In this document: positions 6,025 through 14,138 of the stretch, piece by piece
Layout: every line of letters starts with the position of its first letter
Numbering within the stretch: the stretch's first letter is position 1
Assembly (NCBI RefSeq): GCF_008727735.1
Contig: NZ_CP044227.1
Coordinates: 372,001-436,000, forward strand
DNA length: 64,000 bases
Direction of reading: 5' to 3'
DNA from: Flintibacter sp. KGMB00164
GTDB lineage: Bacteria > Bacillota > Clostridia > Oscillospirales > Oscillospiraceae
Program-made: the position numbers and the translations under genes
Notes under the pieces: model-generated
Databases searched by the model: none
Told to the model about the DNA's origin: nothing
What the model saw: the letters and a program-made list of their open reading frames with translations, nothing else

Positions 6025-7623
6025 TCAGCTCTCCCAGTTCTCCATGACCTGGCGCAGCTGATCAGCCAGCTTTGCCAAGTCCTTGTTGGGACGGCCGCGG
6101 CTGCGGCTGATGAGAGCCTCCAGCTGCTTGGACACGTCCAGCAGGCGGACAAAGGCGGGGGAGCCCTGAGCAGCGCCGCCGGATACCCGCTTGGGCTCCA
6201 GCACGATGCCCTTGGCCAGCATCACATTCTCCGCCAGGTCGTAGACCTCCTGATAGAGGGGCGCGTGGGCGGGGATGCCCCGGTCGTTGAGGGTCTGGGC
6301 AAACAGGTCGGTGACCGGGCTGTCGCCGTGGACCACAAAGACCTGCTTGGGAGCGGGGGTGAAGCGGCCGATCCAGTCCAGCAGGTGGGTGCGGTCGGCG
6401 TGGGAGCTGAGTCCCTTAAAGTTGACAATGCGTGCGTTGACGGCGATTTCCTCGCCGAAGAGTTTGACGGACTTGGCGCCTTCCAGCAACCGCCGGCCCA
6501 GAGAACCCTCCGCCTGGTAGCCCACGAACACCACGGCGCACTCGCTACGCCACAGGTTGTGTTTCAGGTGGTGGCGGATGCGGCCGGCATCACACATGCC
6601 GGAGGCGGAGATAATGACCTTGGACCGGGGGTCCAGGTTCAGGGCCTTGGACTCGTCGGTGGACTGCACCAGAGTGAGCCCCGGGAAGGTAAACAGGTTT
6701 TCGCCCCCCTGGAGGACGGCGATGGCCTCCTCGTCCAGGTAGCCCCGCAGGTCCCCGGCGTAGATCTTGGTGGCCTCGGCAGCCAGGGGACTGTCCACGC
6801 ACACCTGGAAGTCGGGGTGGGTCTTGACAAGCCCCTCATTTTTGATTTCCCGCAGGAAGTAGAGAAGCTCCTGGGTGCGGCCCACGGCAAAGGAGGGGAT
6901 GACCACGTTGCCGCCCTGGGCAAAGGTGTCGTCGATGAGCTGGGCCAGCGCTTCGGTGTAGCTCTCAGGTACCTCGTGGTCCCGGTCGCCGTAGGTGGAC
7001 TCCATGACCACATAGTCTGCCTCTTCCAAAAATTCCGGGTCCCGAATGATGGGCTGGTCCACGTTGCCCAGGTCGCCGGAAAAGACCAGCTTGCGCTCCA
7101 CGTCCCCCTCCTTGGCCCAAATCTCCACAATGGAGGAGCCCAGCAGGTGGCCCGCGTCCCGGAAGCGGATCTTCACGCCCTCGCACAGGTCCAGCGTCTG
7201 GCCGTACTCCACGGTAAAGATCTGTTCCAGCGCGGCCTCCGCGTCAGCCACGGTGTACAGCGGTTCCACCTCGGGCCGTCCGGCACGCTTGCCCTTCTGG
7301 TTCTGCCACTGAGCGTCGCTCTCCTGAATGAAGGCGGAGTCCCGCAGCATAATGGACAGCAGCTCACCGGTGAGCCGGGTGGTGAAGATCTGGCCCTGGA
7401 ATCCCTCTTTCACCAGCAGGGGGATCCGGCCGGAGTGGTCGATGTGGGCGTGGGTAACGATAACATAGTCGATGTAGCTGGGGGAGAAGTCCAGAGCGTT
7501 GTCGTCATGCTCATCCCGGCCCTGCTGCAGGCCGCAGTCGATGAGGATCTTTTTGCCCCCCACCTCCAGGCAGTGACAGCTTCCAGTGACCGCGTGAGCC
7601 GCGCCGAAGAATGACAGCTTCAT
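6025..7623 (-). CDS. Metallo-beta-lactamase/beta-CASP RNase-like hydrolase
   Basis: 532 residues. Zinc-site motifs: HAHIDH at 58-63, DAGHLLGS around 157, and the FSGDLG segment around 180. A beta-CASP insertion and the C-terminal RNA-specificity region (SSHADRTHLLDWI, FVVHGDSPV) follow, as in CPSF-like exonucleases and YsH1/MBL-RMMBL proteins. Predicted role: zinc-dependent cleavage of RNA in the cytoplasm. The last 65 residues, rich in Arg/Lys and Glu, extend beyond the core. AGGAGG stands 8 nt before ATG 7623. The physiological RNA target cannot be told from sequence. Confidence 0.88.
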   Translation of the reverse strand: MKLSFFGAAHAVTGSCHCLEVGGKKILIDCGLQQGRDEHDDNALDFSPSYIDYVIVTHAHIDHSGRIPLLVKEGFQGQIFTTRLTGELLSIMLRDSAFIQESDAQWQNQKGKRAGRPEVEPLYTVADAEAALEQIFTVEYGQTLDLCEGVKIRFRDAGHLLGSSIVEIWAKEGDVERKLVFSGDLGNVDQPIIRDPEFLEEADYVVMESTYGDRDHEVPESYTEALAQLIDDTFAQGGNVVIPSFAVGRTQELLYFLREIKNEGLVKTHPDFQVCVDSPLAAEATKIYAGDLRGYLDEEAIAVLQGGENLFTFPGLTLVQSTDESKALNLDPRSKVIISASGMCDAGRIRHHLKHNLWRSECAVVFVGYQAEGSLGRRLLEGAKSVKLFGEEIAVNARIVNFKGLSSHADRTHLLDWIGRFTPAPKQVFVVHGDSPVTDLFAQTLNDRGIPAHAPLYQEVYDLAENVMLAKGIVLEPKRVSGGAAQGSPAFVRLLDVSKQLEALISRSRGRPNKDLAKLADQLRQVMENWES

Positions 7624-7711
7624 AACCGTGCCTCCTGTGTTCCTATGTAGTGACTATATTGTACATCGAACCCAGGGAGAATTCTATACTAATTTGTGAA
7701 TCTTGTCTGAA

Positions 7712-8485
7712 TTACAGCACCTGGAAGTGCTGGAGGGCTTTGACGATGCCATCCTCGTCCACCGAGGCGGTGGCCCAGTCAGCCTGCCGCTTCACCTCGT
7801 CACTAGCGGTGCCCATAGCTACGCCGATGCCGGCGTGGACCAGCATGGAGAGATCGTTTTCTCCGTCGCCGAAGGCCATGCTCTCCTCCACGGGGATGCC
7901 GAAGTGCTCCAGAATGGCGTCCATGCCCTTGTCTTTCCCGCCGGTGGGAGGGATGACGTCCAGGAAGTGGGGATGCCAGCGGGTGGTTTTCAGATGGGGC
8001 GCCCGGTCCAGCAGCAGGTGTTCGTTGTCCCGGTCCAGGAAGGTGATGGCCTGGTAGATCTCCCGTCCCAGGGCGTGGGAGGCGGGGCGTACCGGAGGTA
8101 GGGGCAGGTTCAGGTCTTTCATAAAGGCCCGGGTCAGGTCGTTGATGCAGTTGAGGTAGATATCCTCGCCCTCCAGGAAGATGCAGGAGAAGGCGTCGTC
8201 TCCCGCCGCGGTCACCAGTTCCTCCACCGCCTGGGGAGGCATGGGATTTTTCCGCAGGACCTGGTCTCCGGCAAAGCAGTACTGACCGCTGAGGGTGACA
8301 TAGCCGTCAAAGGGGAAGAGGTCCCGCACCTGGCCCAGCATCTTCTGGTGCCGCCCGGTGGAGAGAAACAGCTTGATGCCCCGTGAGCGCAGGGTGTGCA
8401 GAGCCTGCATGGCCGAGTCGGGGATAGTGTGGGTTTTGAAGCTGACTAAGGTGCCGTCAACATCAAAGAAAATGGCTTTTATCAT
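7712..8485 (-). CDS. Cof-type HAD-IIB phosphatase
   Basis: 257 residues. Motif I is FFDVDGTLVSF with nucleophile Asp8 and acid/base Asp10; motif II is FLSTGRH near 40; motif III/IV is the GGKDKGMDAIL lysine followed by FGDGENDLSML near 205. This is the Cof/YbiV-like subclass with an alpha/beta C2B cap, acting on small phosphorylated metabolites such as sugar phosphates or flavin/pyridoxal phosphates. AAGGAG precedes ATG 8485. It is 88 nt upstream of the beta-CASP gene on the same strand. Exact substrate unknown. Confidence 0.88.
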   Translation of the reverse strand: MIKAIFFDVDGTLVSFKTHTIPDSAMQALHTLRSRGIKLFLSTGRHQKMLGQVRDLFPFDGYVTLSGQYCFAGDQVLRKNPMPPQAVEELVTAAGDDAFSCIFLEGEDIYLNCINDLTRAFMKDLNLPLPPVRPASHALGREIYQAITFLDRDNEHLLLDRAPHLKTTRWHPHFLDVIPPTGGKDKGMDAILEHFGIPVEESMAFGDGENDLSMLVHAGIGVAMGTASDEVKRQADWATASVDEDGIVKALQHFQVL

Positions 8486-8595
8486 AGTGGTCTCCTTAAA
8501 AAAGGCTTCCCCGAAGGGGGAAGCCAGTGCATTTTTGTTTCTATGGGGACAGATGTTACTTTAGAACTACCGGGGCCGCCCCGCAGGGCGGCAAC

Positions 8596-8660
8596 CCCAG
8601 AGGCGAAACGAAGTTTCACACAAAGCTTTTTTGCCTACTTTTTTCTCGAAAAAAGTAGGT
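8596..8660 (-). repeat. Hairpin repeat, copy A
   Basis: Read on the reverse strand: CCTAC + T-run stem (8634-8645 with 8648-8659), a GGCAAAA.A.CTTTGTG core, then the small GAAAC-TTC-GTTTC hairpin and GCCTCTG. The same order occurs at 13607-13671 and, diverged, at 17989-18050. It begins at the stop codon of the CBS-domain gene and probably serves as its terminator. Confidence 0.7.
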
Positions 8661-9562
8661 CAAGAAAGCGGAGCCGGCTCTAACTTTTCCACCAGCGCCC
8701 ACTCCACGCGGCGCTCGCACAGCTCCTCCACCCGGATGCGCAGGCCCATGGCCTCCACCACCGGGCGGCTGCCGTCCTCGGGGATGACAGGCAGTAGGGC
8801 GAAGACCAGACCGCCCACGGTGTCGCAGTCCAGCCGCTCCAGCTCCTCCTCGTCCAGTTCCACGCCCATGGTCTGGGCCAGGTCCTCCAGATCGGCGGAA
8901 CCGGACACCTTCCACTGGGTGTCGCTGAGCTGGATGATCTCCTGCTCCTCCTGGGGGTCAAACTCGTCATAGATCTTGCCCACCAGCTCTTCCAGCAGGT
9001 CCTCCAGGGTGAGCAGGCCGCCGGTGCCGCCGTACTCATCCACCACCAGAGCCATATGGATCTTTCGGTTCTGCATATCCCGGAACAGCACGTCGGCCCG
9101 TACCGACTCCGGTACAAAATAGGCCGGACGGAGCAGCTGCTCCAGAGGCAGGGGATCGGGCTTGCTCTTGTTGATCAGGTAGTCCCGGGTGGACAGAATG
9201 CCCACGATATCATCAATATCGTCCTTATAGACGGGAAAACGGGACAGACCAGAGGACTGGATGGTGTCCAGAATGGTCTGGTCGTCGTCATCCAGCGCCA
9301 GGGTTACCATATCGGTGCGGTGACGCATCACGTCGTCGGCGGTCATGCTGTTGAATTCAAAGATGTTGGCGATAAGCTCCTTTTCATTCTGCTCGATGGC
9401 TCCGGACTCCTCGCCCTCCTCCACCATTGCCATGATCTCATCGGCCAGTTCCTCACCCTTATCCCGGCGCAGCCAGGCCAGAATCGGGCGGTAGAGCAGT
9501 AAAATCACATTGACAGCCAGACTAATCCCAAACAATATGGGCCATAAATGGTCCCCAGACAC
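8660..9562 (-). CDS. CorC/HlyC-type CBS-domain protein
   Basis: 300 residues. One hydrophobic segment (about 7-24) replaces the full four-helix DUF21 domain of CNNM transporters. Then come a CBS pair (about 67-190, with VMRHRTDM and FRDMQNRKIHMALVVDEYGGTGG) and a C-terminal CorC/HlyC domain (about 205-290, VGGLVFALLPVIPEDG). Such proteins are linked to Mg2+/Co2+ efflux, and the resemblance to hemolysin C is historical. The start is a GTG at 9562 with AGGGGG 7 nt upstream. The stop codon lies inside hairpin repeat copy A. Confidence 0.85.
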   Translation of the reverse strand: MSGDHLWPILFGISLAVNVILLLYRPILAWLRRDKGEELADEIMAMVEEGEESGAIEQNEKELIANIFEFNSMTADDVMRHRTDMVTLALDDDDQTILDTIQSSGLSRFPVYKDDIDDIVGILSTRDYLINKSKPDPLPLEQLLRPAYFVPESVRADVLFRDMQNRKIHMALVVDEYGGTGGLLTLEDLLEELVGKIYDEFDPQEEQEIIQLSDTQWKVSGSADLEDLAQTMGVELDEEELERLDCDTVGGLVFALLPVIPEDGSRPVVEAMGLRIRVEELCERRVEWALVEKLEPAPLS

Positions 9563-9746
9563 GGAAATTCCCCCTTAAATTTAAAAAATATACGAATACA
9601 ATTTGCATGATAGCACAAAATCTTCCTCCGCGCAAGAGAAACCCCGGCGGCTCTCTGCACGCTGCCGCTCAAAAACAGAGACTTAACAGAAGCAGGTGCT
9701 TTCCTTTTACAAAGTGTGGGAATAGGGTGCAAATGGCCGGCGGATA

Positions 9747-9755
9747 TGCTATAAT
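9747..9755 (+). promoter_or_regulatory. Extended -10 promoter of the CLC-type antiporter gene
   Basis: TGCTATAAT, that is TG at 9747-9748 and a consensus TATAAT at 9750-9755, lies 31 bp before the start at 9786. No good -35 is seen, as is usual for extended -10 promoters. Confidence 0.6.
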
Positions 9756-9785
9756 TTTTTCAAACACCGGACGGAGGAGAGAGCG

Positions 9786-11045
9786 ATGAAGCTGGGTTCA
9801 GAGCGTTGGCTGGGCCATATCCGGGAGCTGGGGATTTTTTTAAAATGGCTGCTGTATGCCTGCGGGATCGGGCTGTTGGCGGGAGCGGTGGCGGCCGCGT
9901 TCCACTTCGGCATCGATTGGGCTACCGAACTGCGGGGAGAGCACCCCTGGGTGGTCTGGCTGGCTCCGGTAGGGGGCGTAGCCATTGTGCTGCTGTACCG
10001 GGTGTGTCATATGGAAAAAGACCAGGGCACCAATCTGGTGCTGGTGGCTGTGCGGGAGGCAGAGCCGCTGAAGCTGCGTACGGCGCCGCTCATCTTCCTG
10101 TCCACCATCCTCACCCATTTGGTAGGCGGCTCGGCGGGGCGTGAGGGAGCCGCACTGCAGCTGGGAGGTTCTTTGGCCGCCTGGGTGGGCCGTGGGATCG
10201 GTCTGGACGATAAAGACCGGCGGGTCATGGTCATGTGCGGCATGGCCGCCGCCTTCTCCGCCCTGTTCGGAACTCCGCTTACCGCTGCCGTCTTTGCCAT
10301 GGAAGTGGTAAGCGTGGGCGTCATGTATTACGCCGCTCTGGTGCCCTGTGCCGTAGCCTCGTCGGTGGCTTTCCTGCTGGCGCGCTTTTTGGGGCTGCAC
10401 CAGACCTTGGGCTATCCGGTGGGAGAGGCCATGGCCCTCACTCCTTTGACCATGCTCCAGGCGGCGGGACTGGGCCTGCTGTGCGCTCTGGTGTCTATTT
10501 TGTTTTGTAAGGCCATGCACTACGCGCCAAAACTCTACGCCCGGGTGCTGCCCAATACCCTGGCCCGGGCGGCGGTGGGCGGCGTGCTGGTGCTGCTGCT
10601 CACCCTGCTGGTGGGAGAGCAGACCTACAACGGAGCAGGCGACGCCGTCATCCGCGCCATGCTGGCCGGCGAGACCATCCCCGAGGCCTTCCTGCTGAAG
10701 ATACTCTTTACCGCCGTCACCCTGGGAGCGGGTTTCCGGGGCGGCGAGATCGTCCCCGTCCTCTTTACCGGTGCGGCCTTTGGCACTACGGTGGGACCGC
10801 TGGTGGGGATTCCCCATGGATTCGGCGGAGCGATGGCCATGGCGGCGGTATTCTGCGGGGCCACCAACTGCCCCATGACAGCCCTGCTCCTCTCCCTGGA
10901 ACTGTTCGGCGGCGAAGGGTTACCCCTGTATGCGCTGTGCTGCGGCGTGTCCTACATGCTCTCTGGATACTATGGTCTGTACAGTGAGCAGAAGATCGTC
11001 TACTCCAAATTCAAAACCGAGTGGATCGACAAAAAAGCACAATGA
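9786..11045 (+). CDS. CLC-family antiporter, CLC-F (fluoride) type likely
   Basis: 419 residues with about ten membrane segments. The two anion-pathway motifs read GGSAGREG (115-121) and GAGFRGGEIVP (about 314-324). The GREG and G.RGGE forms are those of the CLC-F F-/H+ exchangers rather than the GKEGP and GxFxP of chloride CLCs, so fluoride export is the best guess. The acidic gate is Glu120. GGAGGAGAG precedes ATG 9786. It is transcribed alone and divergently from the CBS gene. No fluoride riboswitch fits in the short upstream region. Chloride transport remains possible. Confidence 0.85.
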   Translation: MKLGSERWLGHIRELGIFLKWLLYACGIGLLAGAVAAAFHFGIDWATELRGEHPWVVWLAPVGGVAIVLLYRVCHMEKDQGTNLVLVAVREAEPLKLRTAPLIFLSTILTHLVGGSAGREGAALQLGGSLAAWVGRGIGLDDKDRRVMVMCGMAAAFSALFGTPLTAAVFAMEVVSVGVMYYAALVPCAVASSVAFLLARFLGLHQTLGYPVGEAMALTPLTMLQAAGLGLLCALVSILFCKAMHYAPKLYARVLPNTLARAAVGGVLVLLLTLLVGEQTYNGAGDAVIRAMLAGETIPEAFLLKILFTAVTLGAGFRGGEIVPVLFTGAAFGTTVGPLVGIPHGFGGAMAMAAVFCGATNCPMTALLLSLELFGGEGLPLYALCCGVSYMLSGYYGLYSEQKIVYSKFKTEWIDKKAQ

Positions 11046-11080
11046 CGCAATCCCCTGGGGCAGTAAGGATCGCGCCTTCG

Positions 11081-11096
11081 CAACAAGATATTGTGC
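11081..11096 (+). promoter_or_regulatory. NrdR box 1
   Basis: CAACAAGATATTGTGC matches the NrdR pattern (C-W-A-T-A-T-A-T-W-G core) at nearly every core position. Its centre (11088.5) is exactly 31 bp from the centre of box 2, the expected three-turn spacing of NrdR box pairs. Confidence 0.75.
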
Positions 11097-11111
11097 TGTA
11101 TTTTTTGTCGA

Positions 11112-11127
11112 ATTCAATATATTGACT
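11112..11127 (+). promoter_or_regulatory. NrdR box 2 overlapping the nrdD -35
   Basis: ATTCAATATATTGACT contains the perfect palindrome TCAATATATTGA (11114-11125). It overlaps the -35 hexamer TTGACT (11122-11127), so NrdR binding would block RNA polymerase. Confidence 0.75.
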
Positions 11128-11150
11128 CCCCCCTTTCAACGTGATATAGT
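11122..11150 (+). promoter_or_regulatory. nrdD: nrdD promoter
   Basis: TTGACT (11122-11127), a 17-bp spacer and TATAGT (11145-11150). The 5' UTR holds a strong hairpin, ACGGCCCGGC/GCCGGGCCGT (about 11166-11191), that ends before the ribosome site. Confidence 0.7.
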
Positions 11151-11224
11151 GAAAGCACGCGAACTACGGCCCGGCGACCTGCCGGGCCGTTACACAGTCT
11201 GAAAGAAGAGGGAGAGAATGAGTC

Positions 11225-13606
11225 ATGTACCAAGTGACAAAGCGTGACGGCACCGCCGCCACCTTCGAGATCGGCAAGATCAGCGCCGCCATTACCAAGG
11301 CGTTCCAGGCTTTGGACAAGCAGTTCCATCCCAGTGTCATCGACCTTCTGGCCCTGCGGGTCACCGCTGACTTTGAGCCCAAGGTCCGGGACGGCCGCAT
11401 CGCCGTGGAGGACATTCAGGACAGCGTGGAGGCCGTCCTCTCTGAGGCGGGATACTCCGACGTGGCCAAGGCCTACATTTTGTACCGCAAGCAGCGGGAG
11501 AAGATCCGCAATGTCAATTCCGCTCTGCTCAACTACAAAGACCTGGTGGACGACTACCTGCAGATCAACGACTGGCGGGTAAAGGAGAACTCTACCGTCA
11601 CTTACTCTGTGGGCGGCCTGATCCTCTCCAACTCCGGCGCCATCACCGCCAACTACTGGCTGAGCGAAATTTACGACCAGGAGATCGCCAACGCCCACCG
11701 CAACGCCGAGATCCACCTCCACGACCTCTCCATGCTCACCGGCTACTGCGCCGGCTGGAGCCTGAAGCAGCTCATCCAGGAGGGACTGGGCGGTATCCCC
11801 GGAAAAATCACCTCTGCCCCCGCCAAGCATCTGTCCACCCTCTGCAATCAGATGGTCAACTTCCTGGGTATCATGCAGAACGAATGGGCGGGCGCTCAGG
11901 CCTTCTCCTCCTTCGATACCTATCTGGCCCCCTTTGTCAAGGTGGACAACCTGACCCAGAAGGAAGTCAAGCAGTGCATCCAGTGCTTTGTCTACGGCGT
12001 CAACACCCCCAGCCGCTGGGGCACCCAGGCTCCCTTCTCCAACATCACCCTGGACTGGACCGTGCCCAAGGACCTGGAGAACCTGCCCGCTATCGTAGGC
12101 GGCAAGGAGCAGGACTTCACCTACGGGGACTGCAAGAAGGAAATGGACATGGTGAACAAGGCCTTCATCGAGATCATGATCGAGGGCGACGCCAACGGCC
12201 GCGGCTTCCAGTATCCCATCCCCACCTACTCCATCACCCGGGACTTTGACTGGAGCGAGACGGAAAACAACAAGCTTCTCTTTGAGATGACCGCCAAGTA
12301 CGGCACTCCCTATTTCTCAAACTACATCAACTCCGACATGGAGCCCTCCGATGTGCGTTCCATGTGCTGCCGCCTCCGTCTGGACCTGCGGGAACTGCGG
12401 AAAAAGTCCGGCGGCTTCTTTGGCTCCGGTGAGTCCACCGGCTCTGTGGGCGTGGTCACCATCAACCTGCCCCGCATCGCCTATCTGGCCAGCGACGAGG
12501 CCGACTTCTACAAGCGCCTGGACCACCTGATGGATATTGCCGCCCGTAGCCTGAAGACCAAGCGTACCGTCATCACCAAGCTGCTGGATGCAGGCCTCTA
12601 TCCCTATACAAAGCGTTATCTTGGCAGCTTTGATAACCATTTCTCCACCATCGGCCTCATCGGCATGAACGAGGTGGGCCTGAATGCTAAGTGGCTGCGG
12701 GCAGACCTCACCCATGAGGAGACCCAGAAGTTTGCCAAGGATGTGCTCAACTACATGCGGGAGCGCCTGAGCGACTATCAGGAGGAGTACGGCGACCTCT
12801 ACAACCTGGAGGCCACCCCTGCCGAGTCCACCACCTACCGCTTTGCCAAGCACGACAAGCAGGAGTTCCCCGACATCATCACCGCTAACGAGAACGGCAC
12901 CCCCTACTACACCAACTCCTCCCACCTGCCTGTGGGCTACACCGAGGACATTTTCTCCGCCCTGGACATCCAGGACGAGCTCCAGACCCTCTACACCTCC
13001 GGTACCGTGTTCCATGCCTTCCTGGGCGAGAAGCTGCCCGACTGGAAGGCGGCGGCCAACCTGGTGCGGAAGATCGCCGAGAACTACAAGCTGCCCTACT
13101 ACACTATGTCCCCCACTTACTCCGTCTGTGCCGACCACGGCTACCTCACCGGCGAGCAGCATGTCTGCCCCATCTGCGGCAAGGAGGCCGAGGTGTACAG
13201 CCGCATCACCGGTTACTACCGCCCGGTGAAGAACTGGAACGACGGCAAGACCCAGGAGTTCAAGGATCGGAAGGTGTACGACATCAGCCATTCCCACCTG
13301 CGCCGTGCCGGCCGCGCCGGCTCTCAGGTCACGGTGGACAGCACTCCGGCTCAGAAGGCGGACAGCGATGAGCTGCTGCTCTTCACCACCCGCACCTGCC
13401 CCAACTGCCGCCAGGCCATCAGCCTGCTGGACAAGGCGGGGATTTCCTACCGGAAGGTAGTGGCGGAGGAGAGCCCCGACCTCACCACCCGCTACGGCGT
13501 GCGGCAGGCTCCCACCCTGGTCTATGAGGATCAGGGACAGGCGGTGAAGCTCACCGGCGTGGGCGCCATCAAGAAGTTCGCCGATCAGAACCGCGCTGCC
13601 GTCTAA
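11225..13606 (+). CDS. nrdD: Anaerobic ribonucleoside-triphosphate reductase with C-terminal redoxin domain
   Basis: 793 residues. An N-terminal ATP-cone (about 1-90) sets activity by ATP/dATP. The catalytic barrel follows. Near the C-terminus are the zinc cysteine pairs (last pair CPIC at 648-651) and the glycyl-radical segment RITGYYRP, with the radical on about Gly663. Residues 715-793 are a fused thioredoxin/glutaredoxin-like domain with the CPNC active site at 725-728. It reduces NTPs to dNTPs without oxygen. The redoxin suggests thiol-driven rather than formate-driven reduction. The activase gene nrdG is not in the window. ATG 11225 overlaps a weak purine-rich site. Two NrdR boxes precede it. 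Confidence 0.95.
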   Translation: MYQVTKRDGTAATFEIGKISAAITKAFQALDKQFHPSVIDLLALRVTADFEPKVRDGRIAVEDIQDSVEAVLSEAGYSDVAKAYILYRKQREKIRNVNSALLNYKDLVDDYLQINDWRVKENSTVTYSVGGLILSNSGAITANYWLSEIYDQEIANAHRNAEIHLHDLSMLTGYCAGWSLKQLIQEGLGGIPGKITSAPAKHLSTLCNQMVNFLGIMQNEWAGAQAFSSFDTYLAPFVKVDNLTQKEVKQCIQCFVYGVNTPSRWGTQAPFSNITLDWTVPKDLENLPAIVGGKEQDFTYGDCKKEMDMVNKAFIEIMIEGDANGRGFQYPIPTYSITRDFDWSETENNKLLFEMTAKYGTPYFSNYINSDMEPSDVRSMCCRLRLDLRELRKKSGGFFGSGESTGSVGVVTINLPRIAYLASDEADFYKRLDHLMDIAARSLKTKRTVITKLLDAGLYPYTKRYLGSFDNHFSTIGLIGMNEVGLNAKWLRADLTHEETQKFAKDVLNYMRERLSDYQEEYGDLYNLEATPAESTTYRFAKHDKQEFPDIITANENGTPYYTNSSHLPVGYTEDIFSALDIQDELQTLYTSGTVFHAFLGEKLPDWKAAANLVRKIAENYKLPYYTMSPTYSVCADHGYLTGEQHVCPICGKEAEVYSRITGYYRPVKNWNDGKTQEFKDRKVYDISHSHLRRAGRAGSQVTVDSTPAQKADSDELLLFTTRTCPNCRQAISLLDKAGISYRKVVAEESPDLTTRYGVRQAPTLVYEDQGQAVKLTGVGAIKKFADQNRAAV

Positions 13607-13671
13607 CCTACTTTTCTTGAAAGAAAAGTAGGCAAAAGAACTTTGTGCGAAACTGCGTTTCGCCTCTGCGT
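13607..13671 (+). repeat. Hairpin repeat, copy B
   Basis: CCTACTTTTCTT/AAGAAAAGTAGG stem (13607-13632), a GGCAAAAGAACTTTGTG core, then GAAAC/GTTTC and GCCTCTGCG. It begins at the base after the nrdD stop codon, in the same orientation to its gene as copy A, and is probably a first terminator. Confidence 0.7.
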
Positions 13672-13689
13672 CCGTAAGAAACATATTTT

Positions 13690-13724
13690 GTAGGAGCGAC
13701 ATTTCCGTCGCTCCTACTTTTTTT
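13690..13724 (+). terminator. Strong terminator after nrdD
   Basis: GTAGGAGCGAC (13690-13700) pairs with GTCGCTCCTAC (13707-13717) around a 6-nt loop, followed by seven T residues. Confidence 0.85.
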
Positions 13725-13872
13725 ATGGGTAAGGAGGTTCAGCCCGCCCGATACCTGCCGCACCAAACAGGTAGACAGGCACCAGGTGGTGCAGAATAGA
13801 AACTACTGCTTACAAATTTGGATGGCAAAAGGGCCTAAGGCCCGGGAGTAGAAGAACGCATGGTCATAGCTT
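13725..13872. other. Non-coding stretch, no gene recognised
   Basis: Part of the 532-nt nrdD/EF-G gap. No ORF with a ribosome site is seen on either strand. Short repeats (CACCA, CAGGTAG/CAGGCA) and a GGGCC-TAA-GGCCC palindrome near 13830 are the only visible structure. Confidence 0.5.
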
Positions 13873-13994
13873 AGAACCGCCGGAACTTAAGCACCGGCCA
13901 AAGGGACACGCCCCCGTAAAACGGGGTCGGGGGCAAGCCGCCTGTGAGCACCCGCTCCGCGAAGGTGCTCACCGAAGGCGGCCCCGGCGGTTCT
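13873..13994. repeat. Folded intergenic element (three-way junction)
   Basis: AGAACCGCCGG (13873-13883) and CCGGCGGTTCT (13984-13994) are perfect complements 100 nt apart. Between them lie a CCCCCG/CGGGG hairpin (13911-13926) and a long hairpin GCCGCCT..TGAGCACC / GGTGCTCA..AGGCGGC (13937-13952 with 13964-13982). It reads equally on both strands, so it may be a mobile repeat or a structured RNA. No coding frame fits. Confidence 0.6.
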
Positions 13995-13997
13995 TTG

Positions 13998-14025
13998 GTT
14001 ACTTTCTGTCCGCACAGAAAGTAAC
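13998..14025. repeat. Perfect 12-bp hairpin beside the folded element
   Basis: GTTACTTTCTGT (13998-14009) and ACAGAAAGTAAC (14014-14025) flank a 4-nt loop. It resembles the T-rich hairpins of repeat copies A to C in style and may be part of the neighbouring element. Confidence 0.55.
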
Positions 14026-14058
14026 GCCTCCGTCTTCTACAAAGAAAAATCAGAAAAC

Positions 14059-14090
14059 TTATCCACATTCTGAATTTAAAATGTGGATAA
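14059..14090. other. Inverted pair of perfect DnaA boxes
   Basis: TTATCCACA (14059-14067) and its complement TGTGGATAA (14082-14090) are both exact consensus DnaA 9-mers, arranged as an inverted repeat with a 12-nt AT-rich spacer. The site sits just beyond the terminator of the EF-G paralogue. A DnaA-titrating or replication-regulatory site is possible. A true origin is unlikely, because no dnaA/dnaN and no box cluster are nearby. Confidence 0.5.
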
Positions 14091-14092
14091 AA

Positions 14093-14125
14093 AATACTCC
14101 GTTCCCACAAGGGGAACGGAGTATT
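14093..14125 (-). terminator. Terminator of the EF-G paralogue
   Basis: AATACTCCGTTCCC (14093-14106) pairs with GGGAACGGAGTATT (14112-14125), followed on the reverse strand by a T-run. It starts 14 nt after the stop codon. Confidence 0.85.
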
Positions 14126-14138
14126 TTGATAGGTCAGA

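Noticed and set aside
9756-9785. Fluoride riboswitch before the CLC gene
   Set aside because: Only 30 nt separate the -10 and the start codon, too short for the fold.
14059-14090. Replication origin at the DnaA box pair
   Set aside because: Only two boxes; no dnaA, dnaN, gyr or AT-rich unwinding array is nearby, so an origin is not supported.
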